Source: Roridomyces roridus (lineage: Eukaryota; Basidiomycota; Agaricomycetes; Agaricales; Mycenaceae). Taken from it: DNA of 64,000 bases. The position numbers were made by a program, and so were the translations under genes. Below, one piece after another: positions 10,794-22,434 of the stretch. The stretch is from positions 493,168 to 557,167 of the forward strand of contig JARKIF010000036.1 of the NCBI GenBank assembly GCA_029378245.1, in the 5' to 3' direction. Every line of letters starts with the position of its first letter. Within the stretch, counting starts at the first letter, position 1. The notes beneath the pieces are model-generated. The model did no database searches and was not told the origin of the DNA. It worked only from the letters and a program-made list of their open reading frames with translations.

Positions 10794-11909
10794 GTCCATG
10801 TCATTGGCCACCGCTATGCCAGCTCTCCCGGCCTCGTCATCGGAAACCTCGCGAGCGAATCAGACCTGCTGAGCTGCAGTCTGGTATGTCGTGGATGGCT
10901 CTCCTTTGCCAGAGGAAATATCAGCATTTCCATCGAAACAGAAACTTCAGCCACGCGTTTGAAACAGTTGTTGGAGTCCCCCGAAAATACTTTGGCCTCC
11001 ACCATTCGTCGCTTCAGACTGTACAATGTCAAGCCGCCTCTCGCGGCTCTCGCAATCCTGGGTTCTTTCATCCAACTGCGCTCTCTCGTCTTGTGGACTA
11101 TGAAGGCAGCCGAGTTGCCCCCGCTCCCGTCCCTGACTTCTCTCGAATTGCGATTTGTTCGTTTCGAGTCGTACGACAACTTTCTCCGATGCATGTCTGG
11201 ATTCTGCCAAATCCAACACTTGGTTCTCGGGGACATCTCATGGGAGAACGATAGACATGAATCCGCGCCTTGCGCGCCCACTGTCTTCCGTCTCCTATCC
11301 TTACAAGCGCAGTTTCGCACCCCGCGTTTCGATCAACGCGTCTTGCCTACCCTGCGGACACGGAAATTGCAAGTGTTTGGTCGCACCATGTCTCAATCCT
11401 TCGAAATGGTCGCCAAGTACGTGCACTATGTGGGATCCGACTTGGAATCTTTGCAGTTCAATCACCTCAAACACGAAACGCTGAGCAAGTCTATCTGCTC
11501 TGTATTCTCTTCATGTGATTAATATTTTATAGCTGCGGTTTCAAACCTGGACTTTAGTGCCAGCGTCAACCTTTTACACCTGTCTATCGACGGTGCCGTC
11601 TACTTTGACGAAAATACCGAAGTACTTGCGGTCTCCCCGAGGTTACTGGCCCTGCTATCCAACGTCGCGAGGCATACGCGCCTTCAAACCATCGAGATCC
11701 GCGTGGAATGGGAGTTTCCACGCCTCCCAGAGCTTCCGTTGCCGCTCTCGCGACTTGGGGAGATGTTCAGAGCAGACGAGTTGGCCTCTCTACACACAAT
11801 AAGCTTTACCTCCCCTTTGGTTTATCATGACTCGGACAAGATATGGCCATCCGTCATAGCCATGTTACAGGCTTCCATCGCAGACAGTCGGGTCGTATTC
11901 ATCCTTTGA
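10794..11909 (+). pseudogene. F-box/LRR-like protein B, F-box core deleted
   Basis: The body is open: IGNLASESDLLSCSLVCRG, then LESPENTLASTIRRF, then LRR-like segments (FIQLRSLVLW, LPSLTSLELRF, SGFCQIQHLVL), exon 1 ending at 11484, a GC-AG intron (11485-11532), and a second exon ending SRVVFIL at 11909. The start is damaged. The region corresponding to MNPQMSGSVSL in copy A is present as MSMSLATAMPALP (10794 on), but the LELFALV part of the F-box is missing and the frame changes there. Either an upstream start at 10593 is used, giving a protein without an F-box, or the copy is dead. It converges with the F-box gene at 12147-13556. Confidence 0.6.
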
Positions 11910-12146
11910 CGCGATCACGGGGCTCCGTTCAAGTGTGTGTGTCTTTTTGGGTTCCCGCTGCGCACCGGTCTGACTTTTATCAGTTGGCTGGACAGGCGGC
12001 TCGAACTACATTTCTTGAAGAATAGAATACATTCCACCGTTTCTCTTTATATAGCCACTGCGCTGTCCTTCGCGGTTCTCAAGGTCCAATTCACGGGCAA
12101 ATCAAGATTGTCGACTCTCGGCACGAAGAAACCAACCCACTCTATC

Positions 12147-13556
12147 TCAATACTCGTAATACTCAACCCGACACCTCCTCATAAACACATCCGACTCCTT
12201 CCGAGACAAAAACAGAATATCCACATCCTCCAAGAAACCCTTCCTGCCTTCCTCCAACCGAGCATGGTACGGCGATCGAGAGTTGGAAAGGATCCGCACC
12301 GTCCGCAGACCGCGTCCCCTGCGGGAACGTAACGCGCCAAAGAACGCGTCGACCGTCGCATCCTCATTGTCCTCCTCCTCATCGCGAATCCACCGGCACG
12401 CGAGATACTTGAGACTCGGACACACTCCATCCCCCTCATCCGAAAGCCTCATCGCCTCCCAAAATCGCGTAGGACTCGAATTCATCCCGGCAAAACGATC
12501 CATGACGACGTGCTCTAGCGTCGGTAGGAGCTCCAAGACGCGTAAAAGAATATCACGCGAGTCGTCCATCCAACCTCCGTCCAAAACCAGCTTGGTAAGC
12601 CGGCAAGATGAACGTTGAATAAACGGCAGCGCAGGATTGAGCTGGCCTTCCAAACGCAAGTCCTGTAGCACCGGCGCCGTGATGTGATTCAACAAATGGC
12701 CTGCGCTGAGGCAAAGCCGGCGTAATTGCGGGAGTCGTGCGATTGCAGTGTCGGTTGAGAGCGGGGAGAGCGAGTCCGTGCCGCCCATGGTGCATTGAAC
12801 CAAGTTGGAAGCGGCAAAAACGATTTGGAATTGGATGTAAATGTGGAATACACCTTGGCAGCGGGTGATTTGCGCCCATGGGACGGCGAAACGAGGTGAG
12901 GCGGAGGTGGAGTCAGCGTCTGCGAGGATGATTTCGCGCAGCGATGGAGCGTCCGCCAGGGGTGTCTTGTCCTCCGAAACGTGCGTGACAGCGGTGGTAT
13001 TGATGTAAACAAACTTTTGTAGTCGAGGAATTCGACCTTGGATTCCTCGAAGCCGAGGAGCGAGGCCAGCGTTATAGGTCATGAGCTGGGCGCTAAAGGT
13101 AGCCCAGCGGTGCGAGTGGGGAAGCAACAAGTCCAGCAAAGCCGTCTCGTCGGCGTCCCCCGCGTTCCACCAATTCCCCGAAATATGGAGGGGCACGTCC
13201 GCAGACCGAGCCAGCTGCGTTTCGATCATGGATATCCTCCGTGGGGCGACGTTGATGTAACTCCAGAGGATTGGACTCGCCAGTACCATCTCTCTCCACG
13301 ACCGACATATGAGACCGAGCGACCACGGTGGTGCAGCGAACGACGCCGATATGAATATTTCGTTCCATAGCTCGGGCAGCACGCGACGGACAGCCGATAA
13401 AATGGCAGTACGCTTTTGGATATTGTCTCCGTCGATCGGGGTATCCAAAGCATCCAGACGCGACTCGATAAACTGGCGGATAGCCGGAATTTCCATCTCG
13501 CTGGGAGCATCGTTGCTTAGGAAAAGATGGGACCAGCGGGACGACGATTGTTCCAT
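12147..13556 (-). CDS. F-box protein, intact single exon
   Basis: One uninterrupted frame of 469 residues from the ATG at 13556 (MEQSSSRWSHLFL). An upstream in-frame start is possible but adds nothing recognisable. The F-box-like segment is VLPELWNEIFISASFAAPPW, followed by LICRSWREMVLASPILWSYI, the pattern usual in Agaricomycete F-box/LRR proteins: Leu-Pro-x-Glu-[LI]-x-x-x-Ile-[FI], then Cys-[KR]-x-Trp. The rest is LRR-like with segments such as LPQLRRLCLSAGHLL and LRVLELLPTLEHVVM. An acidic stretch (DEEEDNEDATVDAF) precedes the C-terminal tail. The likely role is substrate recognition for an SCF-type E3 ligase; the substrate is unknown. It differs in sequence from copies A-D and is more like the gene at 57413-58930. 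Confidence 0.8.
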   Translation of the reverse strand: MEQSSSRWSHLFLSNDAPSEMEIPAIRQFIESRLDALDTPIDGDNIQKRTAILSAVRRVLPELWNEIFISASFAAPPWSLGLICRSWREMVLASPILWSYINVAPRRISMIETQLARSADVPLHISGNWWNAGDADETALLDLLLPHSHRWATFSAQLMTYNAGLAPRLRGIQGRIPRLQKFVYINTTAVTHVSEDKTPLADAPSLREIILADADSTSASPRFAVPWAQITRCQGVFHIYIQFQIVFAASNLVQCTMGGTDSLSPLSTDTAIARLPQLRRLCLSAGHLLNHITAPVLQDLRLEGQLNPALPFIQRSSCRLTKLVLDGGWMDDSRDILLRVLELLPTLEHVVMDRFAGMNSSPTRFWEAMRLSDEGDGVCPSLKYLACRWIRDEEEDNEDATVDAFFGALRSRRGRGLRTVRILSNSRSPYHARLEEGRKGFLEDVDILFLSRKESDVFMRRCRVEYYEY

Positions 13557-13949
13557 GCTATTTCTGCCCGCAATTTGAATGAGCGCTGATTCTCGTTCTA
13601 CCACTGAAACTTACTTGAATCGAGTTGCGGGAAAGTATCCGAGCGTACTTCGTGGGGCAGAAAAACGAGTTTCGAAGGCGAGGATTATTATGTGGGCAGA
13701 AATCAGTCACCCCTGAAGCCCATGGCCTGACAATTGACAAGTGATCACCGTGCTTCGAATACCGCCCGAACACGGGGACTAAAAAATGAATGTGAGTTCA
13801 GGGCAAAGACGGGGCATGGTGAAGATGAAGTGACGGATCAAACGCGACGCTGAGGGTTTCTGAATTCATGCTACCCGACGCAACCGATAGCAGTGAGTAT
13901 AAAATTAATTGTCCGTTGGCCAATTCACAACTACCCTGGCAACTGGTAC

Positions 13950-14573
13950 TCATCATGATGAACACCGCCTCCTCCTTCCCGCAAACCCCATCGCCTCCGC
14001 TTCCCATACATCAACAGACAGAGAAGCATCCACTGTCCCATCGAGAGGCTGGCCGGGAGAGCGCACGAAACTCAGGGAGACAATGAGAGCTCGAGAATCG
14101 AGAGTCACACCGAGCTCTGGAGGGTGAGGATCGTCGGTATGACGGCATGCGGAGGAGGGGCGTGGTGGGCAAAGACACTGAGCGGACATCGCGGATGTAG
14201 AGCAAGGTGTTCGACGGTGGCATGGCGATGAGGGTGTCCGCGAGTCCCAGCCGCCAAGGGGAGGAAGGGCATGGACCACGTCAGGCTTTCGAGTATGCCG
14301 TGCAGGATGTTGCCCACAGGCATGTCATCGCCGCATCGACGATAACACAGGCGACCACGGGCGGTGAAGATCCGGCAAGCAGCAAGCTCGTCTTTGAGTA
14401 ATCGGTGATTGATCGGTGACGAATTGTCGACCCCTTCAATGTCAGAGATTCGGAGGAGTGGATTGTGATCGTGAGTAGCGGTCATGGACGTTTGGATGCA
14501 GGAGAAGCGATGGGCCAAAGATGCCGTGGCGGCCCGGCGGGATGGTCTCGGAAGAACTGCTGATTGATTTCCG
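13950..14573 (-). pseudogene. Degenerate fragment of the membrane protein family (copy 3)
   Basis: The block around 14090-14290 resembles 780-1150 and 7650-7930: GGAGGAGGGGCGTG, GGTGTCCGCGAGTCC and GGAGGAAGGG occur in the same order. On the minus strand it reads as short broken hydrophobic pieces. It ends at the shared motif copy c; no F-box gene follows on the other side. Stretch 13557-13950 holds only the promoter side of the neighbouring F-box gene. Confidence 0.45.
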
Positions 14574-14627
14574 GTGCTGATTGCATCAATCTCTCCTTTT
14601 CCACTAACCACGACGTCGGGTCTCGCC
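14574..14627. promoter_or_regulatory. Shared divergent-pair motif, copy c
   Basis: GGTGCTGATTGCATCAATC, then CTTTTCCACTAACCACGACG. It flanks membrane-family copy 3, but the F-box partner is missing. Bases 14628-15255 downstream contain no gene that I can support. Confidence 0.4.
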
Positions 14628-15255
14628 AGGTCTTGCCGATAGTACCCCAGCCGCTTTCAGAAGACAAATTCTGTTACCACGAGTTCTGAGTTCCGGCCCC
14701 CGGGATCCGATACTTGCGAGAAAGGGATCCAGGCTCTGAGCCGGATAGTTGTCTTGAAGTTGAAGTTATGCGGAGTCTTGCGGACTCAGAATCTGGAGGA
14801 AAATACACCATTCAAGTTCTCAAGTTGCGATGAATTGGCGATGCACAAAATTTGTCAATAGATAAGGTTCACGGGTGACCACTGACGGAGCAAGGCGGCG
14901 CCGGCGTCTACGAATCCGACAATGGCACTTGGAATGAAAGGCCTCGAGGCTGTGAGCATCATGTGGACGTCCGGCTCTGCAGACCACGAAAAGCATATTG
15001 ACGGACCAGAACAAAATACTTGGGGAACTTCACAAAGCAACGCATGTGGTGTATCAGGCAAATCAAAATGAATTTCAACTTGGTGGACGTCGGGCACTCA
15101 CGGGAGCGTCAACAACTCCCCGAGGCGCCATGGCAGCTAAGTAAAGCATGTTGGCAATCCATCATGCTTCTAATGCATTCATCATTCATTCTACCTGCCT
15201 CCGGGTTCATCATATATATTGGCATCTGCACGGAGTTCAGAGAGCAGCACCCATC

Positions 15256-18200
15256 ATGCCCAGAATGTGAGTTTTCACCATCATTGGTCCCATAACCGCT
15301 GCTCATTGTTCAATCTACCAGTGTTCATATCCACAGTGAATCCTCACTTCGACCTGGGATGAAATGTTCTGCTGACAATTGTTGTGGTTTAGGCATCCAT
15401 GTTGAATCCACGGTCAATGAACATTCAGATCTTCTCGCCGGGATGAAAATGTTTGCACAGCTTGTAGTGAACAATGTGATAATCCAGCAAAGTGTGTCAG
15501 TGGAACAAGAGCGACTTGGAACTTCCCTCACTTGGAAAATGGATTTTAATTGCAACATGTGGGATACCTCCTTGTGCACACTTTTTCACCACCATTGATG
15601 AGAAATATTTTTTAGCCCTTCAGATGTGACCACATTTCACATAACAATTCTGCGGGAGGCTCAAGGTGTCCGACTGATTGGTTTTGCTGAGATTGCACAG
15701 GACCCAGATGAAGGCCCTCTTTTGGAGAAGAGAAACAATGTGTGTGGACATTACTGAGATGTCACAAACACTAACAGATCAATGTATAGTGTTCCAACTA
15801 CCACTTACAAAAGTGAACATTGATGGCCCTTTGCTTACCTTAGCAGTGGCATTCAACTCCATTGCTGGAGTGGAATCTAGCGGCAAAAATGACCTTGCTA
15901 TCCAAAGTAAGGGATAAAATAGCCATATGGATGAGAAGTTCTCTGATTATGGTACAGTTGGTCCATCGGATGGCCAGATCAATCCAATGTTCTGGAGGCA
16001 GGAGATGAGAAAGTTGAAGACATCCCAGGACCTGTGGATAATGCACAAGATGATACTTCTCCTGTTACCCACAAGTGGGGAGCGAGGAAACCTGCTCAAA
16101 ATGCTAGGTGACATCTGCTTGAAACAGTGGAATACTACAAATGGGCCAACAGAGGCGCTGAACCAAGCAGTGTTAGCCTATGATGATGGGGTGCGGGAGG
16201 GGCTGACAGATGTCACTGTCCTGTATCCAGGCAAGACATTGATGTTGGCCAGCTGCGGAAACTCCCTTATCACACTGTCTGAGGAGGTTGGCAACCTTGA
16301 GGACCTGCCAGACGGCAACCCAAATATAGCATCTGGGTTGACGAAATTGGGAGACTGCCTCATCACCCGATTTCAGCAGCTTGGCAATCTTGAGGACCTG
16401 CACAGGTCGGTGTTGGTTCGTGAGGATGCAGTGCACCTTACACCGGAGGACCATGCACAAAAAGCCGCTATGATAGGCAACCTCGGATGCTCCATTATCA
16501 TGTGATTTGAACAGCTTGGCGGCCTTGAGGACCTGCATAGATCAGTGTCATTATTTGAGGATGCAGTCCGCCTCACACCAGATGGCCACCCAGACAAGGC
16601 ATCCTGGTTGAGCAACCTGGGAGGCTCTCTCACTATACGATTTGAGCACTTTGGGAGCTTGGAAGATCTGCACAGATCAGTGTCAATACGCGAGGATGCA
16701 GTGCACCTTACACCAGAAGAGCACCCATACAAGGCATCTATATTGGACAGCCTTGGAAACTCCCTGATTTCACGATTTGACCAGCTTGGCAACCTTGAGG
16801 ACCTACACAAGTCAGTGTCAGTGCATGAAGATGCAGTACAGCTCACACCAGAGGGCAACCCGGAGAGAGCATCCAGGTTGACCAACCTTGGAGCCTCACT
16901 TATCCTACGATTTGAGCAGCTTGGCAACCTCGAGGACCTGCACAGATCAGTCTTAGTGTGTGAGGATGCAGTGCATCTCACACCAGAGGGCCACCCAGAC
17001 AAGGCATCTCGGTTGACCAATGTTGGATGCTCTCTTCTCACACAATTGAGCAGTTTGGCAACCTTGAGGACCTACACAAGTCAGTGTCAGTCCTTGAAGA
17101 TGCAAAGTGCATTACACCAGAGAGCCACCCAGGCAAGGCATTCATGTTGAGCAACCTTGGAAGCTCTCTGATCCCAAGATTTCAGCAGCTTGGCAACCTC
17201 GAGGATTTACACAGGTCTGTGTCAGTGCGCGAGGATGCAGTGTGCCTCACACCGGAAGGCCACTCAGACAAGGCATCCAGGTTGACTAGCCTTGGAGGTT
17301 CTCTTGGCACACGGTTTGAGCAGCTTGGCAACCTTGAGGACCTGCACAGGTCAGTATCAGTGTATGAAAGTGCAGTGGGCCTCACACCAGAGGGCCATTC
17401 AGACAAGGCGACCATGTTGAGCAACCTTGGAAGCTCTCTAATTGCAAGATTTCAGCAGCTTGGCAGCCTTGAGGACCTACACAGCTCAGTTTCAGTGCTT
17501 GATAATGCATTATATATCACACCAGATGGCCACCCGGACAAGACATCCAAGTTGACGAACCTTGGAAGCGCTCTTATCCGACGATTTCAGCACCTTGGGA
17601 GCGTGGAGGACCTGCAAAGAGCAGTGTCTGTGCTTGGGGATGCAGTGTGCCTCATATCAGAAGGGAACCCGACAAGGCATCTATGTTGAGCAACCTTGGA
17701 AGCTCTCTCCTCTTGCGATTTCAGCAGCTTGGTAACATTGAGGACCTGAACAGGTCAGTATCAGTGCATGAAAATGCAGTGGACCTCACACCAGAAGGCC
17801 ATTCAGAAAAGGCAAACGTGTTGAGCAATCTGGGAGCTTGTCTGGATACCCGATTCCAGCAGCTTGGTAACCCCAAAGACCTGGATCGTTCAGTGGCAGT
17901 ACTTGAGAATGCGGTGTGCCTCACACCAGAGGGCCACCCAGGAAAGGCATCTACATTACAGAACCTTGGAAACTGCCTCATGAATTCATTTGAGCAATCA
18001 CAAGATTATTCTGTACTGCGCTATGCCAACACTATTTATTCCTCAGCAGCATGTTCGGTGACAGGCCCCGCTAATGTTCGATTTGGATCAGCATCAGGCT
18101 GGGCACTCTCCTGCATTAAATTGGGGGAATCACCTATGAAGGCCTATCAGTTTGCCTTGGACCTACTTCCAGAGGTCGCATGGTTGGGACTACCTATACC

Positions 18201-19747
18201 TGATCGGCACCACCATCTCAGAAGCACTGGTGCAATTGTCAGAAATGCAGCAGCAAGTGCCCTTGCAGATAATGAACCTGAGAAAGCAGTAGAATGGCTT
18301 GAGCAAGGCCGTTCTATCATTTGGGGGCAAATGCTGAACCTCCGTACACCAATGGATGCCCTTATAGAGAGGGACCCCAGATTTGCCAATGAACTTCTCT
18401 TCTTATCTTCTCAGTTGGAGAGATTGGGGAATACCCAGGTACAAGGCTCTAGCACCCAGCCTTCACCACAGTCCATTGCTGCTCAAGCATTCCATGCTGC
18501 TGAAAGGAGGCAAAAGCTCATTCAAGAGATTCGGCAGCTGGAAGGCTTTGAGAGATTTTGAATGCCCAAGACAATCTCTGAACTTTCCTCAGCGGCACAG
18601 GGAGGACCTGTTGTCATTGTCAATGTTGCTGATACTCAATGTGATGCACTGGTTTTACCTCATGGATCGGACAACAAGGTCATACATATCCCCTTGCAAC
18701 ACCTTAACCAAGACCCCAATGCTCCAGTGAGCCTCTCTACATCACTCCGAGAGCTGGTGGGCAGGAACATCAGACTGCTAGCAAAGAAAGAAGGCCAAAA
18801 AACTTCAGAAAATGAGTTGAAAGATATTTTGTCTACCCTTTGGGCTGGAATTGTGAAGCCAGTCCTTGATGGACTTGCTTTCGACAGTGTGAGACCTCTT
18901 TTTGCTACTCCTCACAATTTACTGACAACTAGCATAGCTACCAGAAGCAGCCAACAAGCCTTGTATCTGGTGGTGTCTGACTGGTCCATTGGTGTTCCTT
19001 CCTATCCATGCAGCGGGGATCTACAGCAGAAAAGACCGCACAATTGGATCCAAAGTATCAGATTATGTGATTTCATCTTACACCCCATCCTTAACAGCCC
19101 TTATTGAAGGATATCGCCGGGACCCTTTAGTACACAAGGACCTCCAGGTGCTTGCAGTGGCACAACCTGCAGCATTGGGACAGATGCAGATTCCTGGAAC
19201 CAGGACAGAGATTAGCCACATACAAACTCTCGCCCAAGCAAGAGAAATTCCCCTTATCACGTTGTATGAGAATATGGCAACAGTGAGCAGAGTTCAGGAC
19301 GAGATGCAAAAGTCTCAATGGGCTCACTTTGCATGCCATGGTGTACAGGATGTCACAACTCCAACTGCAAGTGCACTTCTCCTTGCTGGAGATTCACGCT
19401 TGACCCTCTCCGATATCATCCAACTGCCTCTGCCCCATGCTGACTTTGCTTTTCTGTCAGCATGCCAAACTGCAACTGGTGATGAAAAGCTTCAAGAGGA
19501 ATCAGTCCATCTTGCAGCTGGTATGCTATTAGCTGGCTACCGTGGGGTAATTGCTACCATGTGGACAATTACGGACCAGGATGCACCACAAGTTGCCAAG
19601 GATGTTTATGAATATCTCCTGCAGATGTCACCACCAGATCCAACCAAAGCAGCTGCAGCCTTGCATTTTGCAATTCAGAAATTACAGGAAAGGTACCCCG
19701 AGAAGGCTTTCCTGCATTGGGTTCCATATGTTCACATTGGTATATGA
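15256..19747 (+). pseudogene. C2-TPR-CHAT protein gene with two stops and two frameshifts
   Basis: The layout matches a common Agaricomycete family: a C2-like N-terminal domain, a tetratricopeptide array and a C-terminal CHAT protease domain. The start is MPR at 15256, with short introns around 15267, 15560-15615 and 15915. C2-like strands include KMFAQLVVNNVIIQQ, GVRLIGFAEIAQ and FQLPLTKVNIDGP. TPR units span 16290-17990. The CHAT region includes WWCLTGPLVFLPIHAAGIY, HFACHG (His at 19337-19339) and LSACQTATGD (Cys at 19463-19465), so the protease pair is intact. An in-phase intron at 18889-18937 joins FDS to LPEAANK. Lesions: TGA at 16503-16505 where sister repeats have CGA, a 1-nt loss near 17041-17047, a 1-nt loss near 17661-17675, and TGA at 18559-18561. 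CHAT proteases cleave partners in cell-death pathways. This copy is probably dead, unless the lesions are assembly errors. Its base composition looks AT-richer than its neighbours. Confidence 0.75.
16290..17990 (+). repeat. Tandem 126-bp units encoding 42-residue TPR motifs
   Basis: Twelve full units follow one shortened unit. The consensus is LGNLEDLHRSVSVREDAV, then LTPEGHPDKASRL, then NLGGSLITRFEQ. Units differ at only a few positions, so unequal crossing-over can change copy number. The first unit (16290-16380) lacks the RSVSVREDAV part. Confidence 0.85.
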
Positions 19748-19894
19748 GTTATTCTTCAACCCCAGGGTCCCTTTTTCAGTTTCCTCTGGTACTTGTTGTT
19801 ATAGTAGATTAGGTATCATACATACTAGTAGCACTGTATCAACATGTGTCACCCAGGAGCAAGACCTGGATAAATATACTTACTCTTCCTGATG

Positions 19895-20409
19895 CAAGGG
19901 GGCATCGGGATCGGAATTTCGGATATAGGGTCGAAAAGTTTTTTTCGACCCTGGCTGGACCCCCCCCCCCCCCCCCCCCCCCCCCCTCCCCTCCTATATA
20001 AGGCAGATCATTCCCACGGTCATGTGATTTACCGGCGGTCCGAGCAATCTGCGCCTCCCAACCATACAAAAAATATTGATTACAAGCTTGTTGAAGGGCC
20101 CCAGTGTCAATCAGACCCATCTCATGTCTGCCTGAGCAATGATCCACTTGTTTTCTGTGGGAATGTCTTGACAGGACAGGCTGTATTATGTAATATATCA
20201 GTCCCAATTTGGAAATTTCGATCAATTCAAAGTTCTGGTGGTTGGGAGGCTACCCTGAGTGGTTATAGCACAATCTGAACTGGTAAAATGGTGTTTACAT
20301 GCTCCAAAACACCTTTACTAATATACAGGTAGAAGTCTTTTTCGAGCCCGCTCGGGACCCCCCCCCCCCCCCTCCCCCGGTACGAAATTTCGATCCCGGT
20401 GCCCCCTTG
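19895..20409. mobile_element. hAT-type MITE, 515 bp
   Basis: The ends are inverted repeats of about 27 bp with two mismatches. The left begins CAAGGGGGCATCGGGATCGG; the right, reverse-complemented, begins CAAGGGGGCACCGGGATCGA. Perfect 8-bp duplications TCCTGATG flank it at 19887-19894 and 20410-20417, the size typical of hAT elements, and CA(A/G)GG starts are common in that superfamily. No transposase is encoded; the open frame of polyproline inside it is an artefact. Subterminal direct repeats (TTTTTCGA...GGACCCC) carry C-runs of 27 (19960-19986) and 15 (20358-20372). It lies 148 bp past the CHAT stop. Confidence 0.85.
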
Positions 20410-20417
20410 TCCTGATG

Positions 20418-21289
20418 TATACTTTCGTTTGCCTTGCTTGGCTATGAAATCCTCTTACATAACAGCTTAAGGCTCATTGACGGCTTGGAGACCCGGGTTG
20501 CGGATTTGAAAAAGGATACAATGACTCGGGATAAGGCCGCATGCGGCAGGTGCCGAACCTTTAGGAAGAGATTTTGAATGGGCCAATGACCCGGGGCAGT
20601 ACACATCTATGAGAACGAAGAGAAGAATAAGACCACTGTCTTAATCATTGTCTGTCTGACGATGGGTATAATGACGCTGCTCCCTCAGTCGCTCTGCACG
20701 CTCGTCCTCTTCTCTTCCCCACGGTCGCTGTTGTTGGAGTTTGAAATTCAGCAAGCTGCTGCGCGCTCGCAGCTTCTCGGGAGAATGTCGGAAATAATGC
20801 ATACGAGATGCGTAGTTGATGGGTTACACAGCGGCTGCACCGCAGCCTTTTTCTGGAGTATATAAGTAGAGTACGGACTGGTTTGTACTTTACCGGTTTG
20901 CAACGAGATTCCCCTTTCTTTGTAGATTGTTGTGAATCCTTCTGGAGCTCATTTCAACAGCTGTTCCATCCGAAGCAAGTCCGAGGCACTGTGCTTTCCC
21001 GGCTACCAGAGAGCTCGAAGCATCCTCAGAGAGTCCGGCTGACAATGCGGAGTGAATCCATTGAGTTCCAAATACCTGGGTCTGATACAATGTATGCTGC
21101 AATAAGGAAGCGACTTCAAACTAATATCAAGTCAACTGTACTACACACTCGGGGTATTCCCAAGTTGAGCATGTTCAAGTTTTGATGGCGGATGGATTGA
21201 AACGGAAGATGTATACAGGGCAACTTCTAATACTTTCGGCGTTCGACGAAAAGTGTCCCGAACGCGAACCGAACCGAACCGACCCATCA
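20418..21289. other. No recognisable gene
   Basis: Only short frames without domain features. A TATA-like TATATAAG lies near 20860 but no credible gene follows within reach. Confidence 0.4.
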
Positions 21290-21585
21290 CTACCTGCTGT
21301 TCAACGTCGCGGAGCATGCCCCCTTCAAACCCTTGAGATTCCCGTCAACTGGGAGTTTTCAAGCCTCCCGGAGGATCCACTACCGCCCTGGCGACTCGAG
21401 GAGCTGTTTCGAGCGGACGAGTTGGCCTCTCTGCAGACAATAAACATCACCTCTACGATGGTTCGCCAGCCTACCTTGGTCAAGCGGTGGTACTTACTCC
21501 GCCATATTAGCCACGTTACAGACTTGCATTTCAGACAGCCGGGTCATATACGACTCGTCCCATACTTGAGCCATACGCTTTAGCG
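21290..21585 (+). pseudogene. 3' fragment of the F-box/LRR family
   Basis: The translation FNVAEHAPLQTLEIPV, WEFSSLPEDPLPPWRLEEL, FRADELASLQTINITST matches the last exon of copy B (ARHTRLQTIEIRVEWEF, FRADELASLHTISFTS). No F-box or first exon precedes it. It is cut off just before the solo LTR at 21644. Confidence 0.65.
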
Positions 21586-21643
21586 TACGGACCTCCATTC
21601 CGCAACAAATGCAAGTAAGTTTGTTTCGAAAAATTCTGGCTAT

Positions 21644-22434
21644 TGTGATGCCACATCTGTGAAACCAGTGTAATCACGATGGTTTCTGATGCCAGCCGGA
21701 ATATAAAATCATTCAAAATGTATTTCCACGGTCTCACATCACGCGCCGGGCATTTGCCAACAACGGCATCATTCCTTCATCACCACTTCGATAACACTTT
21801 TCAACTTCCACCACTCGGCAACTCGGCACTCAGCACATGCCGAAGACACGGCATGATCGGCATGATCTCCGTGGATGACCGGATTCCCGTGCCCGCAGCT
21901 CATTATCAAGCGGATTATTGAGCCATTACCAAGACCGAGGTTGCGGCAATGGTTCGGCAGAGAATTGATCTGTGGATGTCCGAGAGGGTATATAAGGAGC
22001 GGAAAAGTAGCTAGTCATAGTAGTACCCCCCAGTTTTCACTGGCGCTGTGGTCTGTACCAAACAATCTTATCTTTTTTTTTATCTAGCCTTCACATTGGT
22101 CGCCTGGCTCGGTCGTAAATCCGCTGCCCAGGGTCAATCCCACCGTTCATCCCGCTGCCCGCTCGCTGTCCATCACAGCGATCAAATCCCGCCATCACCG
22201 CCATCAGTTCCGCTGTTCCGCCGTATTCATAGCCACCACCGTTTTTGGCTATCCGTATCCGTCCCGCCGTATTTCTGCCGTTCACGTACCACCCACCGAA
22301 TATTATCTGTTGACCAGATACGGTCGTTGATTGCCCCCATTTGGAGTGTTGACACAATTCCCCCACTCGTTTGACTTCTGTGGCCAAAGACAAGCCTGAT
22401 CGGATTTCGAATAGTATTAATTTACGTTGTCACA
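21644..22434. mobile_element. Solo LTR 1, about 791 bp
   Basis: It begins TGTGATGCCACATCTGTGAA and ends with ACGTTGTCACA, giving canonical TG..CA termini, flanked by CTAT at 21640-21643 and 22435-22438. A TATATAAGG box lies near 21989. Its last 70 bp match the end of solo LTR 2 (shared CCACTCGTT, TTCTGTGGCCAA, CGAATAGTAT). No gag or pol lies next to it. Confidence 0.7.

Noticed and set aside
18889..18937. Apparent frameshift between the linker and the CHAT domain
   Set aside because: A GTGAGA..CATAG intron restores the frame exactly (FDS to LPEAANKPCIWW), so this is not a lesion.
19892..20278. Open frame with a proline run in the hAT MITE
   Set aside because: The prolines come from the 27-base C tract inside a non-coding MITE; frame and start are incidental.
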